Source of the DNA: CAWGYT01 sp963826795
GTDB taxonomy: Bacteria; Planctomycetota; Planctomycetia; Pirellulales; Pirellulaceae
NCBI GenBank assembly: GCA_963826795.1
Contig: CAWGYT010000020.1
Coordinates: forward strand, 186,001-250,000
Reading direction: 5' to 3'
DNA: 64,000 bases
Part shown: piece by piece, positions 43,301 to 53,800 of the stretch
Position numbering within the stretch: position 1 is the first letter of the stretch
Layout: every line of letters starts with the position of its first letter
Translations under genes and position numbers: made by a program
Notes under the pieces: model-generated
The model's input: only the letters and a program-made list of their open reading frames with translations
Database searches by the model: none
What the model was told of the DNA's origin: nothing

Positions 43301-44902
43301 CGTAAAGACTCGGGCGGAGCAAGAAATCCTGATCGGTCGCGGCCGAATTCAAGCCATGGATCGCCAACAGGTTGGGTCCGTTGCCAAGCTGCGGCAGAAA
43401 CGGCGTCAGGTCGAACGACTCGGTAATTAGCGCTTCCGTCACGGTTCGCTCGGAGGTCGCCGCGGCCGCGAAACCGAGAGGCGTGCCGGGCGTTCCGGGA
43501 GCGCCGCGACGTGCGACCTCAACTCCATTCAGATAGGCCACGAATCCCGAATCGTACTGCATTTGCAGCGTCAACGCGTCGAAGCCAAGGTCCGCGGGGA
43601 CCTCAAACGCCGGCGCAGGTAAGCACTGGATCCCTGATCGGCCATCGATGCACCCAGATCGTGCTCGACCGCCGACTCGATGCTCGGGACGACCAATTGC
43701 AGGGCATTCAGGAACACGCCGAACGACGTCCCTCCGTTGCGCAAACCTCGGATCCGAAGCTCGCCCGTGTCCGACGCGGTCAGCTTGGCGCTCATCGTGT
43801 AATCCAAGTCCGAGGTCGGCGGAATCGTCCCGTCGAACACGTACGTCGATTCGATTTCGACGGGTTCCGGGCCACTCACTTCGGACCAGGTCGAAATGCG
43901 ACTGTTCACGCTGCCGGTATCGTAGGACCACAGCGTGACTTCGTACTCTTGGCGAGGGACGAGACCGACCAGCGAGACCTCCAAGCCGGTGTCGTCGCTT
44001 TGGCTCGAGGCATAGATGAAGTCGTCGAACAATTGGTCCACGGTCAGTGACGGAGGGTTGTCCACGGGCGCTGTCCGATCGCGGTCTTGCAGCGAAATGC
44101 CGCCCACGGGTTCGATCGTGACCGTGATCCCGTTGACGGAGCTGCCGTTGTCGCTGAGCGTGATGTTGGTCCACCCGGGCTCGGTGTTTTCGGTCCCCGA
44201 CTCGCCGCTGTCATCATCGCCGAAGTCGAGCTGCAGGATGGCGGTTCCTCCCGAGACGGGGACGCCTTGGTCGGCATAGCCGTCAAAGCCGCCGGCCGCC
44301 AGACCCGTCTGCCAGTCGTCGCTGGGCGCAAAAGCTGGCGCGAACCAGCTCGAATCTAGCGTCGCTTCCGCAGGAATCCACCACCGAGCCTCGGACGTTG
44401 GCGTAACAAAATCATTTCGCTCGCTGGTGACGAAGACTCCATACGAAGTGTCGGGCAATTGAGCCGGGTAGTCGTCGCCGCCGGGTCCATAGGAGCTGAC
44501 AACTTGCTGGCGGGCATCCGTCAGGGCGACGTATTCACCGTCGCGACCGAGGCGAAAGTTCGTATGCAGGTTCGCTTCGGCGTCCACCGTATCGCGTCCT
44601 GAGGCGAACACGGTCAGATAGTCGCCCGGCGCCAGCGTCGAACTTGACGGGAACCGCCACTTGCCCAAGTCGCTCGCATCGTCCGTTAGATAGTAGGCCG
44701 CCAAGTCGGCGGGCTCGTCGCCTCGATTATGAATCTCGATCCAGTCCGACGTCTCGCCATAGGCATCCTTCAGGCCCGAGTTGTTGGCGGCCAGGAACTC
44801 ACTAATGACCAGATCGGCCGCCAGCAATTGACGGCCTTCCAGCCACTCACAACCCGCGAGGCGGCGGAGCGTGCGGCGCCCGCGGCGAAAAATAGACGGC
44901 AT
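40356..44902 (-). CDS. Secreted CotH/LTD protein with dockerin-like C-terminus, three frame breaks
   Basis: ATG 44902 has GGAGG six bases upstream. Breaks near 43616 and 41749 (each a lost G) and 41008 (an extra C) must be repaired, giving about 1,515 residues. LEGRQLLAA near residue 20 is the planctomycete export motif. In order: an LTD (VISEFLAANNSGLKDAYG), a beta-rich domain, a galactose-binding-like part (YDSGFVAYLNGVEVARRG), a chitobiase-type segment (YTLDGSLPS), a CotH kinase-like domain with GIQMHGGASR, LKSFFTDGFPTRTNIGRYS and FRFFTWDQEI, a second YTLDGSDP segment, an LTD (ISEIHYRPADNEDAEFVEWV), and a dockerin-like pair (GDANLDRVFDSADLVLVF; GDWDGDGEFSSSDLVFAF). It resembles the giant protein in several modules but is shorter and has CotH more central. 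Confidence 0.87.
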
Positions 44903-45094
44903 CGACGACCTCCGAACGCTCCGTTTTAACCTTCCAGCTCGGCCGCGCTGGTCCGGGCGATCGGACCTGGCGCGCAGGTGACTGCTCAGGCTACGCAAAG
45001 TCGACTCGGGAGGCAAGCTGTTCCTGTCCTGCCGTTCAAGCCACTTAGCGTCCGCGACTCAGGGCGGGCCGTCGGTACGGCGGATCGTGGCGGT

Positions 45095-46554
45095 TCATTG
45101 GGGCACGTTGGCGTCCACACTGAGGCGCCGCTGGTCAAGCGCGTCGCGCAACGTCCGCGCCCGCTCGGGCTCGGCAGCCGCCAGATTGTTGGATTCGCTG
45201 AGGTCGCGGGCCAGGTCGTACAACTCGACCCGATCCTGCTCGTAATAGTGAATCAGTTTCCAGTCGTCCTCGCCGAATCGCGCTGCCGGGTGTCATGCGA
45301 GGGTAGTAGTGCGGGAAGTGCCAAAAGAGCGTATCGCGGGGGAGGTCCCCGTCGGGGTTCTCGAGTAATCCGAGCAGGCTCGCGCCATCGCGCGGCCCCG
45401 GCTCGGGCACGAACTGAAATGCTTCGACCAAGGTCGGAAAAAAATCTTGGGAGCAGATCGGTTTCCCGCAGACCGCTCCGGCCGTGGTCCGGCCGGGCCA
45501 GCGAATGAGGCACGGGACGCGAAGGCCGCCTTCGTAGAGCGTGCCCTTGCCCGAACGCAACGGCGAGTTGCTGGTGGGGGTGATCGAACGCACCGGAAAA
45601 TCGACACCGCCGTTGTCGCTGGTCAGAATCACGACGGTCTGTTCGCGAAGGCCAAGTTGTTCCAGCGTTTGCAGCAGCCGCCCGAGATTGACATCCAGGC
45701 GGTGGACCATCGCCGCATACGTTGGATCCTGCTGGGGTCCAACCACCGCCTTCGCGCGAAACCGCGCGACCAGTTCGGCCGGGGCCTCGATCGGACTGTG
45801 CACCGTGTAATACCAGAGGCTCAAGAAAAAGGGTTGGTCGCCGGCTTGCTGCATGACGCGAATCGCTTCGTCGGTCAGCCGGTCGGGAAGGTACTCGCCG
45901 CGTCGAGTCGGGCCGGGCAGCGGCACGTATCGGAACTCGGGGTCGGTTTCACTCCAGGGTCCTCGAAAGGGCGCGAAGAAGGTCGCCGGCAGCGCCCAGA
46001 ACGTGCCTCCCAGATTGAGGTCGTATCCTTGCGTCTCGGGGTAGTAAGCCGCCGTTCCCAAATGCCATTTACCGACATGCGCCGTCAGATACCCTTGCGC
46101 CTGAAACAGTTCGGCCAAGGTCTGTTCCGCGTGCGGCAAATTCGGCAGGGAAGACGCATCGCGGAGGGGGCGATCGAGAGGACCTCCGCGGACCGCCCCC
46201 TCGTGCCAGATGGTCATGTCGAGCCGAGCCGGCGACTTTGCCCGTCAAGATCGCGGCCCGCGTCGGCGAGCAGACAGGAGCCGCCGCATAGGCCTGGGTG
46301 AAGCGAAGCGACTCGCCCGCCAACCGGTCGATCACCGGCGTCTCGTGATACCGGCTGCCATAACAGCCCAAGTCCGCCCACCCGAGATCATCGATCAGCA
46401 CGAACAATACGTTCAGCCGGCGCGGGGCGACCGGAGCGGCGGCAGCGGAATCGACTTGGCCAACGAGGCCGAATCGGCCGACGACAAACCCCAGCAGCGC
46501 AGCCAGCACTCCACGCCATCGCGTTCGTCCTGCCCACCACCTTGCGAAACACAT
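45095..46554 (-). CDS. Type I sulfatase, exported, two frame breaks
   Basis: The protein is about 485 residues after repair of breaks near 46236 and 45273. The second is indicated by sulfatase C-terminal text (DDWKLIHYYE; VELYDLARDLSESNN) appearing in another frame up to the TGA at 45095-45097. ATG 46554 gives a signal peptide and has GGGGA upstream; further starts exist at 46578 and 46602. Metal-binding LIDDLGWADLGCYG and the formylglycine signature CSPTRAAILTGK are intact, as are HVGKWHLG and LTSDNGG. The cysteine must be converted to formylglycine by a modifying enzyme not found here. The substrate, probably a sulfated polysaccharide, cannot be told. It is divergent from the nitrilase gene. 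Confidence 0.9.
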
Positions 46555-46627
46555 GTTCCAATCCCCACAATAAGCCATCGTCAGCCTTTGCCCTTCACGC
46601 ACGGGTCATCGTACAGGAGATGCGGAG

Positions 46628-47497
46628 TTGTTCAAACTTGCGGGAGTCCAGTTCGATGTCCAGCTGGGTCGGACGGCCGAGAACCTCAAGCGGATCGTGG
46701 ACTATTTGAGGCAGACATCGGAGGCGGGCGCGACATTGACGATTTTCCCTGAGTGTTCGCTGTCGGGGTACTGTTTCGAATCGCTCGACGAGGCGCGGAC
46801 CGCGGCGGAATCGATTCCAGGTCCCTCAACCGAAGCCCTCGCGCAGGCGTGTGCCAAGCGCGCGGCCTATGCGATCATTGGGATGCTGGAATCGGAGGGC
46901 GAGTCGCTGTTCAATGCGGCCGTCCTGGTGGGTCCCCGCGGAGTGATCGGTTCCTACCGCAAGGTCCACCTTCCGTTCCTCGGAATCGATCGCTACACCA
47001 CGTTCGGTGATCGCCCCTTTGCCGTCCAGCAGGCGGGCGACGTGCGTGTGGGCATGAACATCTGCTATGACGCGTCGTTTCCCGAAGCCGCTCGTTCGCT
47101 GATGCTGCAAGGTGCCGATCTGATTGCCCTGCCGACCAACTGGCCGCCTGGCGCCCAATGCGTCGCGGAAACGACCATTCGGACCCGAGCGCTCGAAAAT
47201 GGCGTCTATTTCGCCGCCGTCAATCGAGTTGGCACGGAGCGCGGTTTTGAATTCATCGGCCAGAGTCAGATTGCGGATCCCGGCGGCAAGCTGCTGCACT
47301 GTGCCAGCCGCGACCGAGAGGAAGTTTTTTATGCCGAAATTGATCCGTCACGCGCGCGGCAAAAGCATGTGATCCGCGTGCCGGGTAAGCACGAAATCGA
47401 TCGGGTGGCCGATCGTCGCCCAGAAATGTATGGCGAGTTGGTCAAACCACACCGGCGACCGCGCCCGGGCCGCCAGGGCTCGACTCCCACTTCGTAG
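46628..47497 (+). CDS. Carbon-nitrogen hydrolase (nitrilase superfamily)
   Basis: The protein has 289 residues. The Glu-Lys-Cys triad is present: E42 in FPECSLSGYCF, K112 in YRKVHLPFLG and C146 in MNICYDASFPE. This is the nitrilase-superfamily amidase fold, which hydrolyses amides, carbamoyl groups or nitriles in the cytoplasm. The TTG start at 46628 is supported by AGGAGA just upstream. The C-terminus has a basic Pro-rich tail. A PIG-L deacetylase follows after 92 bases and a D-threonine-aldolase-like gene after that, all on one strand, suggesting a small catabolic operon. The exact substrate is unknown. Confidence 0.88.
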   Translation: MFKLAGVQFDVQLGRTAENLKRIVDYLRQTSEAGATLTIFPECSLSGYCFESLDEARTAAESIPGPSTEALAQACAKRAAYAIIGMLESEGESLFNAAVLVGPRGVIGSYRKVHLPFLGIDRYTTFGDRPFAVQQAGDVRVGMNICYDASFPEAARSLMLQGADLIALPTNWPPGAQCVAETTIRTRALENGVYFAAVNRVGTERGFEFIGQSQIADPGGKLLHCASRDREEVFYAEIDPSRARQKHVIRVPGKHEIDRVADRRPEMYGELVKPHRRPRPGRQGSTPTS

Positions 47498-47589
47498 CAC
47501 CCGGAATCCGCGACGCGCGTCGCGCACGTCGCTGACCGCAGGTCGATGGCGGTCACCAGATGCGGTCGTCTTTTTCTCACGGAGACCCC

Positions 47590-48387
47590 ATGGCGATGCC
47601 CCTACCCAAACGCGCATTCGCGGTGGCCGCACATCCGGACGATATCGAGTTCGTCATGTCCGGCACACTCTGGCGATTAAAGGAAGTCGGCTACGAGCTG
47701 CACTACATGAATCTCGCGAACGGTTGTTGCGGCTCGGCCGAAACCGACGCCGAGACGACGGCCAAGATTCGTCGCCAAGAGGCCCGCCGCGCGGCCGACT
47801 ACTTGGGGGCCACATTTCACGAGAGCCTGACGCGCGACCTCGAGATCTTTTACGACCGACCGACGCTCCTTCGGCTGGGCTCGATCCTCCGTCAGGTCGC
47901 GCCCGAAATCCTGCTGGTTCATTCGCCGGAAGACTACATGGAAGATCACATGAACGCGTGTCGGCTGGCCGTCACGGCCGCCTTCAGCCGCGGGATGCCC
48001 AACTTCCCAGTCGACCCGCCTCAGCCGCCCATCGATCAGGAAGTAACCCTCTACCATGCCCAACCCCATGGAAATTGCGATGCCTTGCGACGACCGATCA
48101 AGCCTGATCTATTCGTCGACGTGGCCGGCCACGTGATGGCTCGCAAGTGCGAAATGTTGAGTCTGCACGCCAGTCAGAAGCAGTGGCTGGATCGCAGTCA
48201 GGGCATGGATTCGTACCTGCACACGATGCGTGATCTGTGTCGCGAGATGGGTCAGATGTCGGGACGATTCGAATTTGCCGAGGGATGGCGTCGACATTCC
48301 CACCTCGGCTTCTGTCGGGCCGACGCAAACCCGCTGCAAGAAGCCTTGGGCGAGTGGACCACGACGGCCGAAGATCGAATCGATTGA
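47590..48387 (+). CDS. PIG-L family deacetylase
   Basis: The protein has 265 residues from ATG 47590. AAHPDDIEF (His15, Asp17, Asp18) is the family metal-binding and catalytic motif. A second conserved block, SPEDYMEDHMNACRLA, carries a further metal-ligand His. Known members remove acetyl groups from N-acetylglucosaminyl compounds with zinc. Length and the absence of a signal peptide fit a cytoplasmic enzyme. It sits between nitrilase and D-threonine-aldolase-like genes with gaps of 92 and 77 bases. The actual acetylated substrate is not predictable. Confidence 0.9.
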   Translation: MAMPLPKRAFAVAAHPDDIEFVMSGTLWRLKEVGYELHYMNLANGCCGSAETDAETTAKIRRQEARRAADYLGATFHESLTRDLEIFYDRPTLLRLGSILRQVAPEILLVHSPEDYMEDHMNACRLAVTAAFSRGMPNFPVDPPQPPIDQEVTLYHAQPHGNCDALRRPIKPDLFVDVAGHVMARKCEMLSLHASQKQWLDRSQGMDSYLHTMRDLCREMGQMSGRFEFAEGWRRHSHLGFCRADANPLQEALGEWTTTAEDRID

Positions 48388-48464
48388 CCACCCCGTCAGG
48401 GAGCCGCCCGGCCAGCGAGCGTCGCGCCGGCCGTACCGCTCAGAACGTCACTTGATGGAATCCG

Positions 48465-49562
48465 ATGATGCCCGAACTAGATTTTTTGGCGACCCCTTGT
48501 TTGGTGATCGATGCGGAGCGAGTGCGAGCCAACGTCAGCCGCATGGCGGGCTACGCGGCCGCGCACCAGCTGGCCCTTCGCCCGCATATCAAGACGCACA
48601 AGTCGCTGCATGTCGCCCGCCTGCAGTTGACCGCCGGTGCCTGCGGCCTGACGGTGGCCAAGGTCGGCGAGGCCGAGGTGATGGCCCAGGTCGGCGATGA
48701 CATTCTGTTGGCCTATCCCACCGTGGATCCGCACCGCTGCGAACGGGCCGCACAACTTGCCGGCCGAATCACCTTGCGCGTGGCGCTGGACTCGGAGCTG
48801 GCGGCGCGTAACCTCAGCCAGGCCGCGGCTCGAGTCGGCTCGATGGTGGGGGTCCTGGTGGACGTCGATCTCGGATACGGAAGGACCGGCGTGCAATCCG
48901 ATGCGGCCGCCGTCCAGCTGGCCCAAGTCGTGACGCAGCTGCCTGGCCTCCGTCTGGACGGCATTATGACCTACACGGGCCACATTCTGGGCAGTGATCA
49001 GGTGCAATCCCAAGCGTTCGCCGACGTGCGAACTCGTTTATCGCAGCTACTCGACGCCTGGCAGCGAGCGGGCCTTTGTGCCAGCATCGTGTCAGGCGGG
49101 TCAACACCGGCCGCATTCCACTGTCACTTAGCCGAACATTTCACGGAAATTCGACCCGGGACCTATGTCTACGGCGACATGAATCTGGTGCGAGGCGGTT
49201 ACGCCGCGCTGGAGGACTGTGCAGCCACGGTGCTGTCGACGGTCGTCAGCACGGCAGTCCCCGGACAAGTCGTGCTTGATGCAGGCAGCAAGACCTTGAC
49301 GAGCGACCGCTGCGGCCCGGCCCCCGACAGCGGCTATGGCCAACTGCTTGAATACCCCGAGGCGAAAATCTCGCGGTTGACCGAGGAACACGCGCAAGTC
49401 GACGTAAACGCCTGCCCCAGCGCACCGCAGCTGGGCGAACGCGTGACGATCGTCCCCAATCACATTTGCGTCTGTAACAATCTGCAGTCCGCCGCCTGGT
49501 GGTGCGAACCCAACGAGCAGCCGCGTTCGTTGCCGATCGACGCCCGCGGCCTTTTGGTCTAA
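48465..49562 (+). CDS. D-threonine aldolase / D-serine dehydratase-like PLP enzyme
   Basis: The protein has 365 residues. The N-terminal half is the alanine-racemase-type PLP barrel with LRPHIKTHKS, where K43 is the likely Schiff-base lysine. The C-terminal half is the D-serine-dehydratase-like domain with PNHICVC, whose His-x-Cys pair matches the zinc site of eukaryotic D-serine dehydratase. The family includes D-threonine aldolase and D-serine dehydratase; sequence reading alone does not decide between them. It is the last gene of the nitrilase/PIG-L cluster and is followed directly by a large repeat array. Confidence 0.87.
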   Translation: MMPELDFLATPCLVIDAERVRANVSRMAGYAAAHQLALRPHIKTHKSLHVARLQLTAGACGLTVAKVGEAEVMAQVGDDILLAYPTVDPHRCERAAQLAGRITLRVALDSELAARNLSQAAARVGSMVGVLVDVDLGYGRTGVQSDAAAVQLAQVVTQLPGLRLDGIMTYTGHILGSDQVQSQAFADVRTRLSQLLDAWQRAGLCASIVSGGSTPAAFHCHLAEHFTEIRPGTYVYGDMNLVRGGYAALEDCAATVLSTVVSTAVPGQVVLDAGSKTLTSDRCGPAPDSGYGQLLEYPEAKISRLTEEHAQVDVNACPSAPQLGERVTIVPNHICVCNNLQSAAWWCEPNEQPRSLPIDARGLLV

Positions 49563-49579
49563 CTCGCGGACAACTTCTT

Positions 49580-50362
49580 GTCCCTTCTCCCCAACGCGGG
49601 CAGTCCCTTCTCCCCAACGCGGGCCATGTCCCTTCTCCCCAACGCGGGCCCCATGTCCCTTCTCCCCAACGCGGGAGAAGGTGGCCGAAGGCCGGATGAG
49701 GGGGCACACGCCCTGCGCAACCCTCAGTCGCGCAGCCCTCACCCGCCCGGCTCCCGCAAGCGGGACCCGAGCGACCTCTCCCGACCTCGGGAGAGGTGAC
49801 ACGATCTTGTCCCTTCTCCGCAACGCCGGAACCATGTCCCTTCTCCGCAACGCCGGAACCATGTCCCTTCTCCCCAACGCGGGAGAAGGTGGCCGAAGGC
49901 CGGATGAGGGGGCACACGCCCTGCGCAACCCTCAGCCGCGCAGCCCTCACCCGCCCGGCTCCCGCAAGCGGGACCCGAGCGACCTCTCCCGGCCTCGGGA
50001 GAGGTGACACGATCTTGTCCCTTCTCCGCAACGCGGGAACCATGTCCCTTCTCCGCCAACGCGGGAACCATGTCCCTTCTCCCCAACGCGGGAGAAGGTG
50101 GCCGAAGGCCGGATGAGGGGGCACACGCCCTGCGCAACCCTCAGTCGCGCAGCCCTCACCCGCCCGGCTCCCGCAAGCGGGACCCGAGCGACCTCTCCCG
50201 ACCTCGGGAGAGGTGACACGATCTTGTCCTTTCTCCCCAACGCCGGATCCATGTCCCTTCTCCGCAACGCCGGCCCCATGTCCCTTCTCCCCAACGCGGG
50301 AATCATGTCCCTTCTCCCCAACGCGGGAGAAGGTGGCCGAAGGCCGGATGAGGGGGCACACG
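49580..50362. repeat. Higher-order array of the dispersed repeat, period about 208 bp
   Basis: Segments beginning CACACGCCCTGCGCAACCCT recur at 49705, 49913 and 50122, so the period is 208-209 bases. A fourth, diverged junction is at 50357. Within each period lie short tandem copies of TGTCCCTTCTCCCCAACGCG in variable number, then GGAGAAGGTGGCCGAAGGCC, then a CCCTCACCCGCCCGGCTCCC segment and a CTCTCCCGACCTCGGGAGAG hairpin. Long minus-strand frames through this array are repeat translations, not genes. Confidence 0.92.
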
Positions 50363-50460
50363 CCGGAGCGGATCGTGCCGGACGAGTTTCGCCAATCGAC
50401 ACAACTCGCAACGAATTCCGCTCGACTTGAGAATTTCGCCCGGTACCCGGCAGAAAGAGA

Positions 50461-50490
50461 TTGACCCGGGGCGGGGGCTTTGGATATACC
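50461..50490 (+). promoter_or_regulatory. Candidate promoter of a small RNA
   Basis: TTGACC at 50461-50466 and TATACC at 50485-50490 are 18 bases apart. They match the sigma-70 consensus at five and four of six positions. The next strong element downstream is the terminator at 50698, with no coding frame between. Confidence 0.4.
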
Positions 50491-50496
50491 AGTACT

Positions 50497-50735
50497 TGTT
50501 GACGGCAAACGTCACGAGCACCTGACCTTGATTGAGCTTTCAATTCAACGCGGGAGGGCATGCCGATGTTAGATCCGCCGAGCGAGGCTTGCTGAGGAGT
50601 CATACCGGCCGGCTCCTCAACAGGGCACCTGGAATACCAACCTGCTGAATCGTGCCGGGACTTAAATCCAAAAACCACTTGCAACGTAATCACCCATGGC
50701 CCCGTTTCGAGCTCGCTCGGAACGGGGCCTTTTTT
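50497..50735 (+). ncRNA. Candidate structured small RNA, unidentified
   Basis: This is a non-coding stretch of about 240 bases between a promoter-like pair and a strong terminator. Hairpins visible include TGACG-GCAAA-CGTCA (50499-50513), TTGATTGA with TCAATTCAA (50528-50548) and TGAGGAG with CTCCTCA (50593-50619). I compared it by eye with 6S, SRP, tmRNA and RNase P hallmarks and found no match. It could instead be an untranslated leader or simple intergenic DNA. Confidence 0.35.
50698..50735 (+). terminator. Strong intrinsic terminator
   Basis: GGCCCCGTTTCGAGC pairs with GCTCGGAACGGGGCC (one mismatch or wobble in about 15 pairs), followed by six T residues at 50730-50735. It lies just before the promoter of the dehydrogenase gene. 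Confidence 0.88.
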
Positions 50736-50762
50736 GATCACTGGCCGATTTGTCGATATAAC
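50734..50762 (+). promoter_or_regulatory. Candidate promoter of the heme-binding dehydrogenase gene
   Basis: TTGATC at 50734-50739 and TATAAC at 50757-50762 are exactly 17 bases apart. They overlap the end of the terminator and lie 70 bases before the chosen start. Confidence 0.5.
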
Positions 50763-50831
50763 CACAGGCACTGAGGACGCCGAGGTTCTGTGCGGCGGCT
50801 GTGTTGAGTTTTCTTGTCGAGGATTGTCTTC

Positions 50832-53800
50832 ATGCTGGGCACGCATCAGGTCGGGTACTTCGCAGTCGCATGGATCGTCGTTGGGTGCCTCGTGACTTCC
50901 GAGCAGGCCGCGGCAGAGGAACCGCCTCCGATCGTGATTCCCCATCACCAATCCGAGGCGCCTGGACCGGCCCTTTCGCCGGCGGAAGCGATCGAGAAAA
51001 TGGTCGTGCCGGACGGGTTTCGCGTGGAATTAGTCGCGAGCGAGCCGGACCTCATGAATCCGGTGGCGATGGCGATCGATCACCGCGGCCGGTTCTGGGT
51101 GACCGAAAGCTTCGAGTACCCGCGTCGGTCAGCCGGTCCGGGACGCGACCGAATCAAGATTCTGGAGGATACCGATCACGATGGACGCGTCGATCGCGTG
51201 ACGGTTTTTGCGGAGGGGCTGAACATTCCCTCCGGGATCGCCCTCGGCTACGGCGGCGTTTGGGTCGCGAATTCGCCCGACCTTCTGTTCCTGCAAGATA
51301 CTGATGGTGATGGACGTGCGGACCGGCAGGAGGTCGTCGTCACCGGCTTTGGCCGCGCGGATACGCACGAGCTTCCGAATTCCTTGACCTGGGGGCCGGA
51401 CGGCTGGCTGTATGGACTCAATGGCGTTTTCAATCCCGGCCAGGTCACGCAAGGTGGAAGGACCTTTGCATTTACCTGCACGATGTTTCGGATCCACCCT
51501 CGAACGCGCGAGTTCCAGCTGTTCGCCGAGGGGACGAGCAATCCTTGGGGGATCGCTTTCGACAGCGAGGGCAGTGCCTTTATCAGCGCCTGCGTGATCG
51601 ATCACCTCTGGCATCTGACCGAGCGCGGATATTACCACCGTCAGGGCGGACCGTATCCGCCGCATACCTGGAAGTTGGGTTCAATCGTCGACTACACGCA
51701 TCAGATGGCCGCGTACTGCGGGCTGACCTATTTCGACAGCGACGCCTACCCCGAGTCGTATCGCGAGAAGCTCTACATGGGCAACATTCACGGGGGCTGC
51801 ATCAACGTTGATGAGCTGCACCGTGCCGGGGCAACTTACCAAGCTCAGCCCGCCGCGGATTTTCTGACGGCCCATGATGCCTGGTTCATGCCGGTGGTGC
51901 AGAAGACCGGTCCGGATGGCTGCCTGTATATTTTGGATTGGTATGACCGTTACCATTGCTATCAGGACGCGAATCGAGATCCTGCGGGCATCGACCGCGG
52001 CCGCGGACGGCTGTACCGCGTGCGTTACGAGGCAACGCCCCGCGCGCCGGCGTTCGATTTGGAGGCCGAAAACGACGAGCAGTTGATGGAGCGGCTTTCG
52101 AGCCCCAACATTTTCTTTCGCGAACTGGCGCAGCGGCTGCTTGCGGAGCGCGGTGTGCCGACGACTCAGGCGAAACTCGAGCAGCTGGTGCGGCGGGACG
52201 ACGCCCCGCGCAAAGCCCGCTTGCATGCGCTCTGGGCCTTGATTGGCAGTGGACCGCTGCGGCCCGAGTTTCATGCGTCCCTGCTGCAGCATTCCGATCC
52301 GACGTTTCGCGCCTGGGGTGTGCGTGCCGCAGGCAACCAGGCGCCGGTGCCTGACGCACTCCGCGAGGTAGTCGCCCAGCTTGCCGACGATCCCGCGCCC
52401 GACGTCCGAGTCCAAGTGGCGATCGCGGCGCCGAAGCTGGCGGGCGCGGACGCGGTCGAGGTGTTGCTCGAGGTGCTGGCACATCCCGACCCGGACGACT
52501 TGATTCCGCATATTGTCTGGCAAAATCTGCTTCCCGCTCTCCAACGCGATCCAGCGCCCGTCGTCGCGCGATTGACGACAGCTGAGCGACCGAGCGACGG
52601 GATGAACCAGATGTTGCCGCCGCTGGTCGAATTCCTCTTGGCTCAACCGCCGCAGGCGCCGGTCTTGGCCCAGCTGCTGGCGCGGGTGGCAGGCGCAGGC
52701 GATCGCTGGCCCGCGAGTCGCGAGGCGCTGCAAGCTTTGCGGGAGAGCTGCTTGAATGATCCCCGCTGGCAAGGACAACGCGGACGGCTGCGCGAACCGC
52801 TGCTCCCCGTGCTGCGCGTCGCACGAAGTCGGGCCGACGCGGATGAGGCCGACGAGCTGACGATGTTGGCGGCGTTACTGGAGGATCCCGAGTCGCTCCG
52901 TGACGTCCGCGGATGGATCACGGCAGATCAACCACCGCGACGACGCCGGCAAGGGATCGAGGTGCTGGCGGCCACGGGTGATCTGCGAGCCACCCGCGCC
53001 GCCGCACAATGGCTGAGCTCGGCCTCGGCCGACGAAGCGGATCTGCTCAGCGACGTGGTCGCGGTCTTAGGTCGCAGTTCCGACCCGCGCGTCGCGACGC
53101 TCCTGCTGGAGTGCTACCCGCGGACGTTGCCCGCCCTGCGGCCGCGCCTGATCGAACTGCTCACGCAACGCAATGACTGGGCGGTGCCGCTGTTGACCGC
53201 GATTCGCGATCAACAATTGCCGCGCGAGTCGCTGCACATCAATCAAGTGCGTCGCCTGCAAGACAGCAACGACGCCACCGTTCGCGACCTGGTGGGCGAA
53301 ATCTGGGGCAAAGTACGTGAAGGGCGTAATCCCGAAGTGGAACAGTCGATCGCCAAGGTTGAACAATGGCTTGGCCAACGGCCCGGAGACGCCGTGCGGG
53401 GTCGTGCCGTGTTCCAAAAGTCGTGTGCTCAATGCCATCAGATTTACGGTCAAGGCGAACAAGTCGGGCCGGACATCACCGCCAATGGACGCGCATCGTT
53501 CGCGCAGTTGCTGTCGAACGTTTTCGACCCCAATCTCGTGATTGGCCCGGCCTACCAGGCGCGCACGGTCCTGACCCGAGACGGACGCTCGCTCAGCGGT
53601 TTGCTGATCGAAGACGGCCCGCAGCGCGTCGTCCTCAAATTGCAGGGAGGCAAAGTCGAAAGCCTGGACCGGGAAGAGATTGAAGCGTTGATCGTCAGTC
53701 CGCTCTCGTTGATGCCCGAAGGTTGGGAAAAACAGCTGGCCGAACAAGAAGTCGTCGACTTGCTGCATTTCCTCACGCTGGACGGCCCGCCGGAAAACGC

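Noticed and set aside
49246..50508. 420-residue open frame on the minus strand through the repeat array
   Set aside because: It is a translation of tandem repeats and then antisense of the D-threonine-aldolase-like gene.
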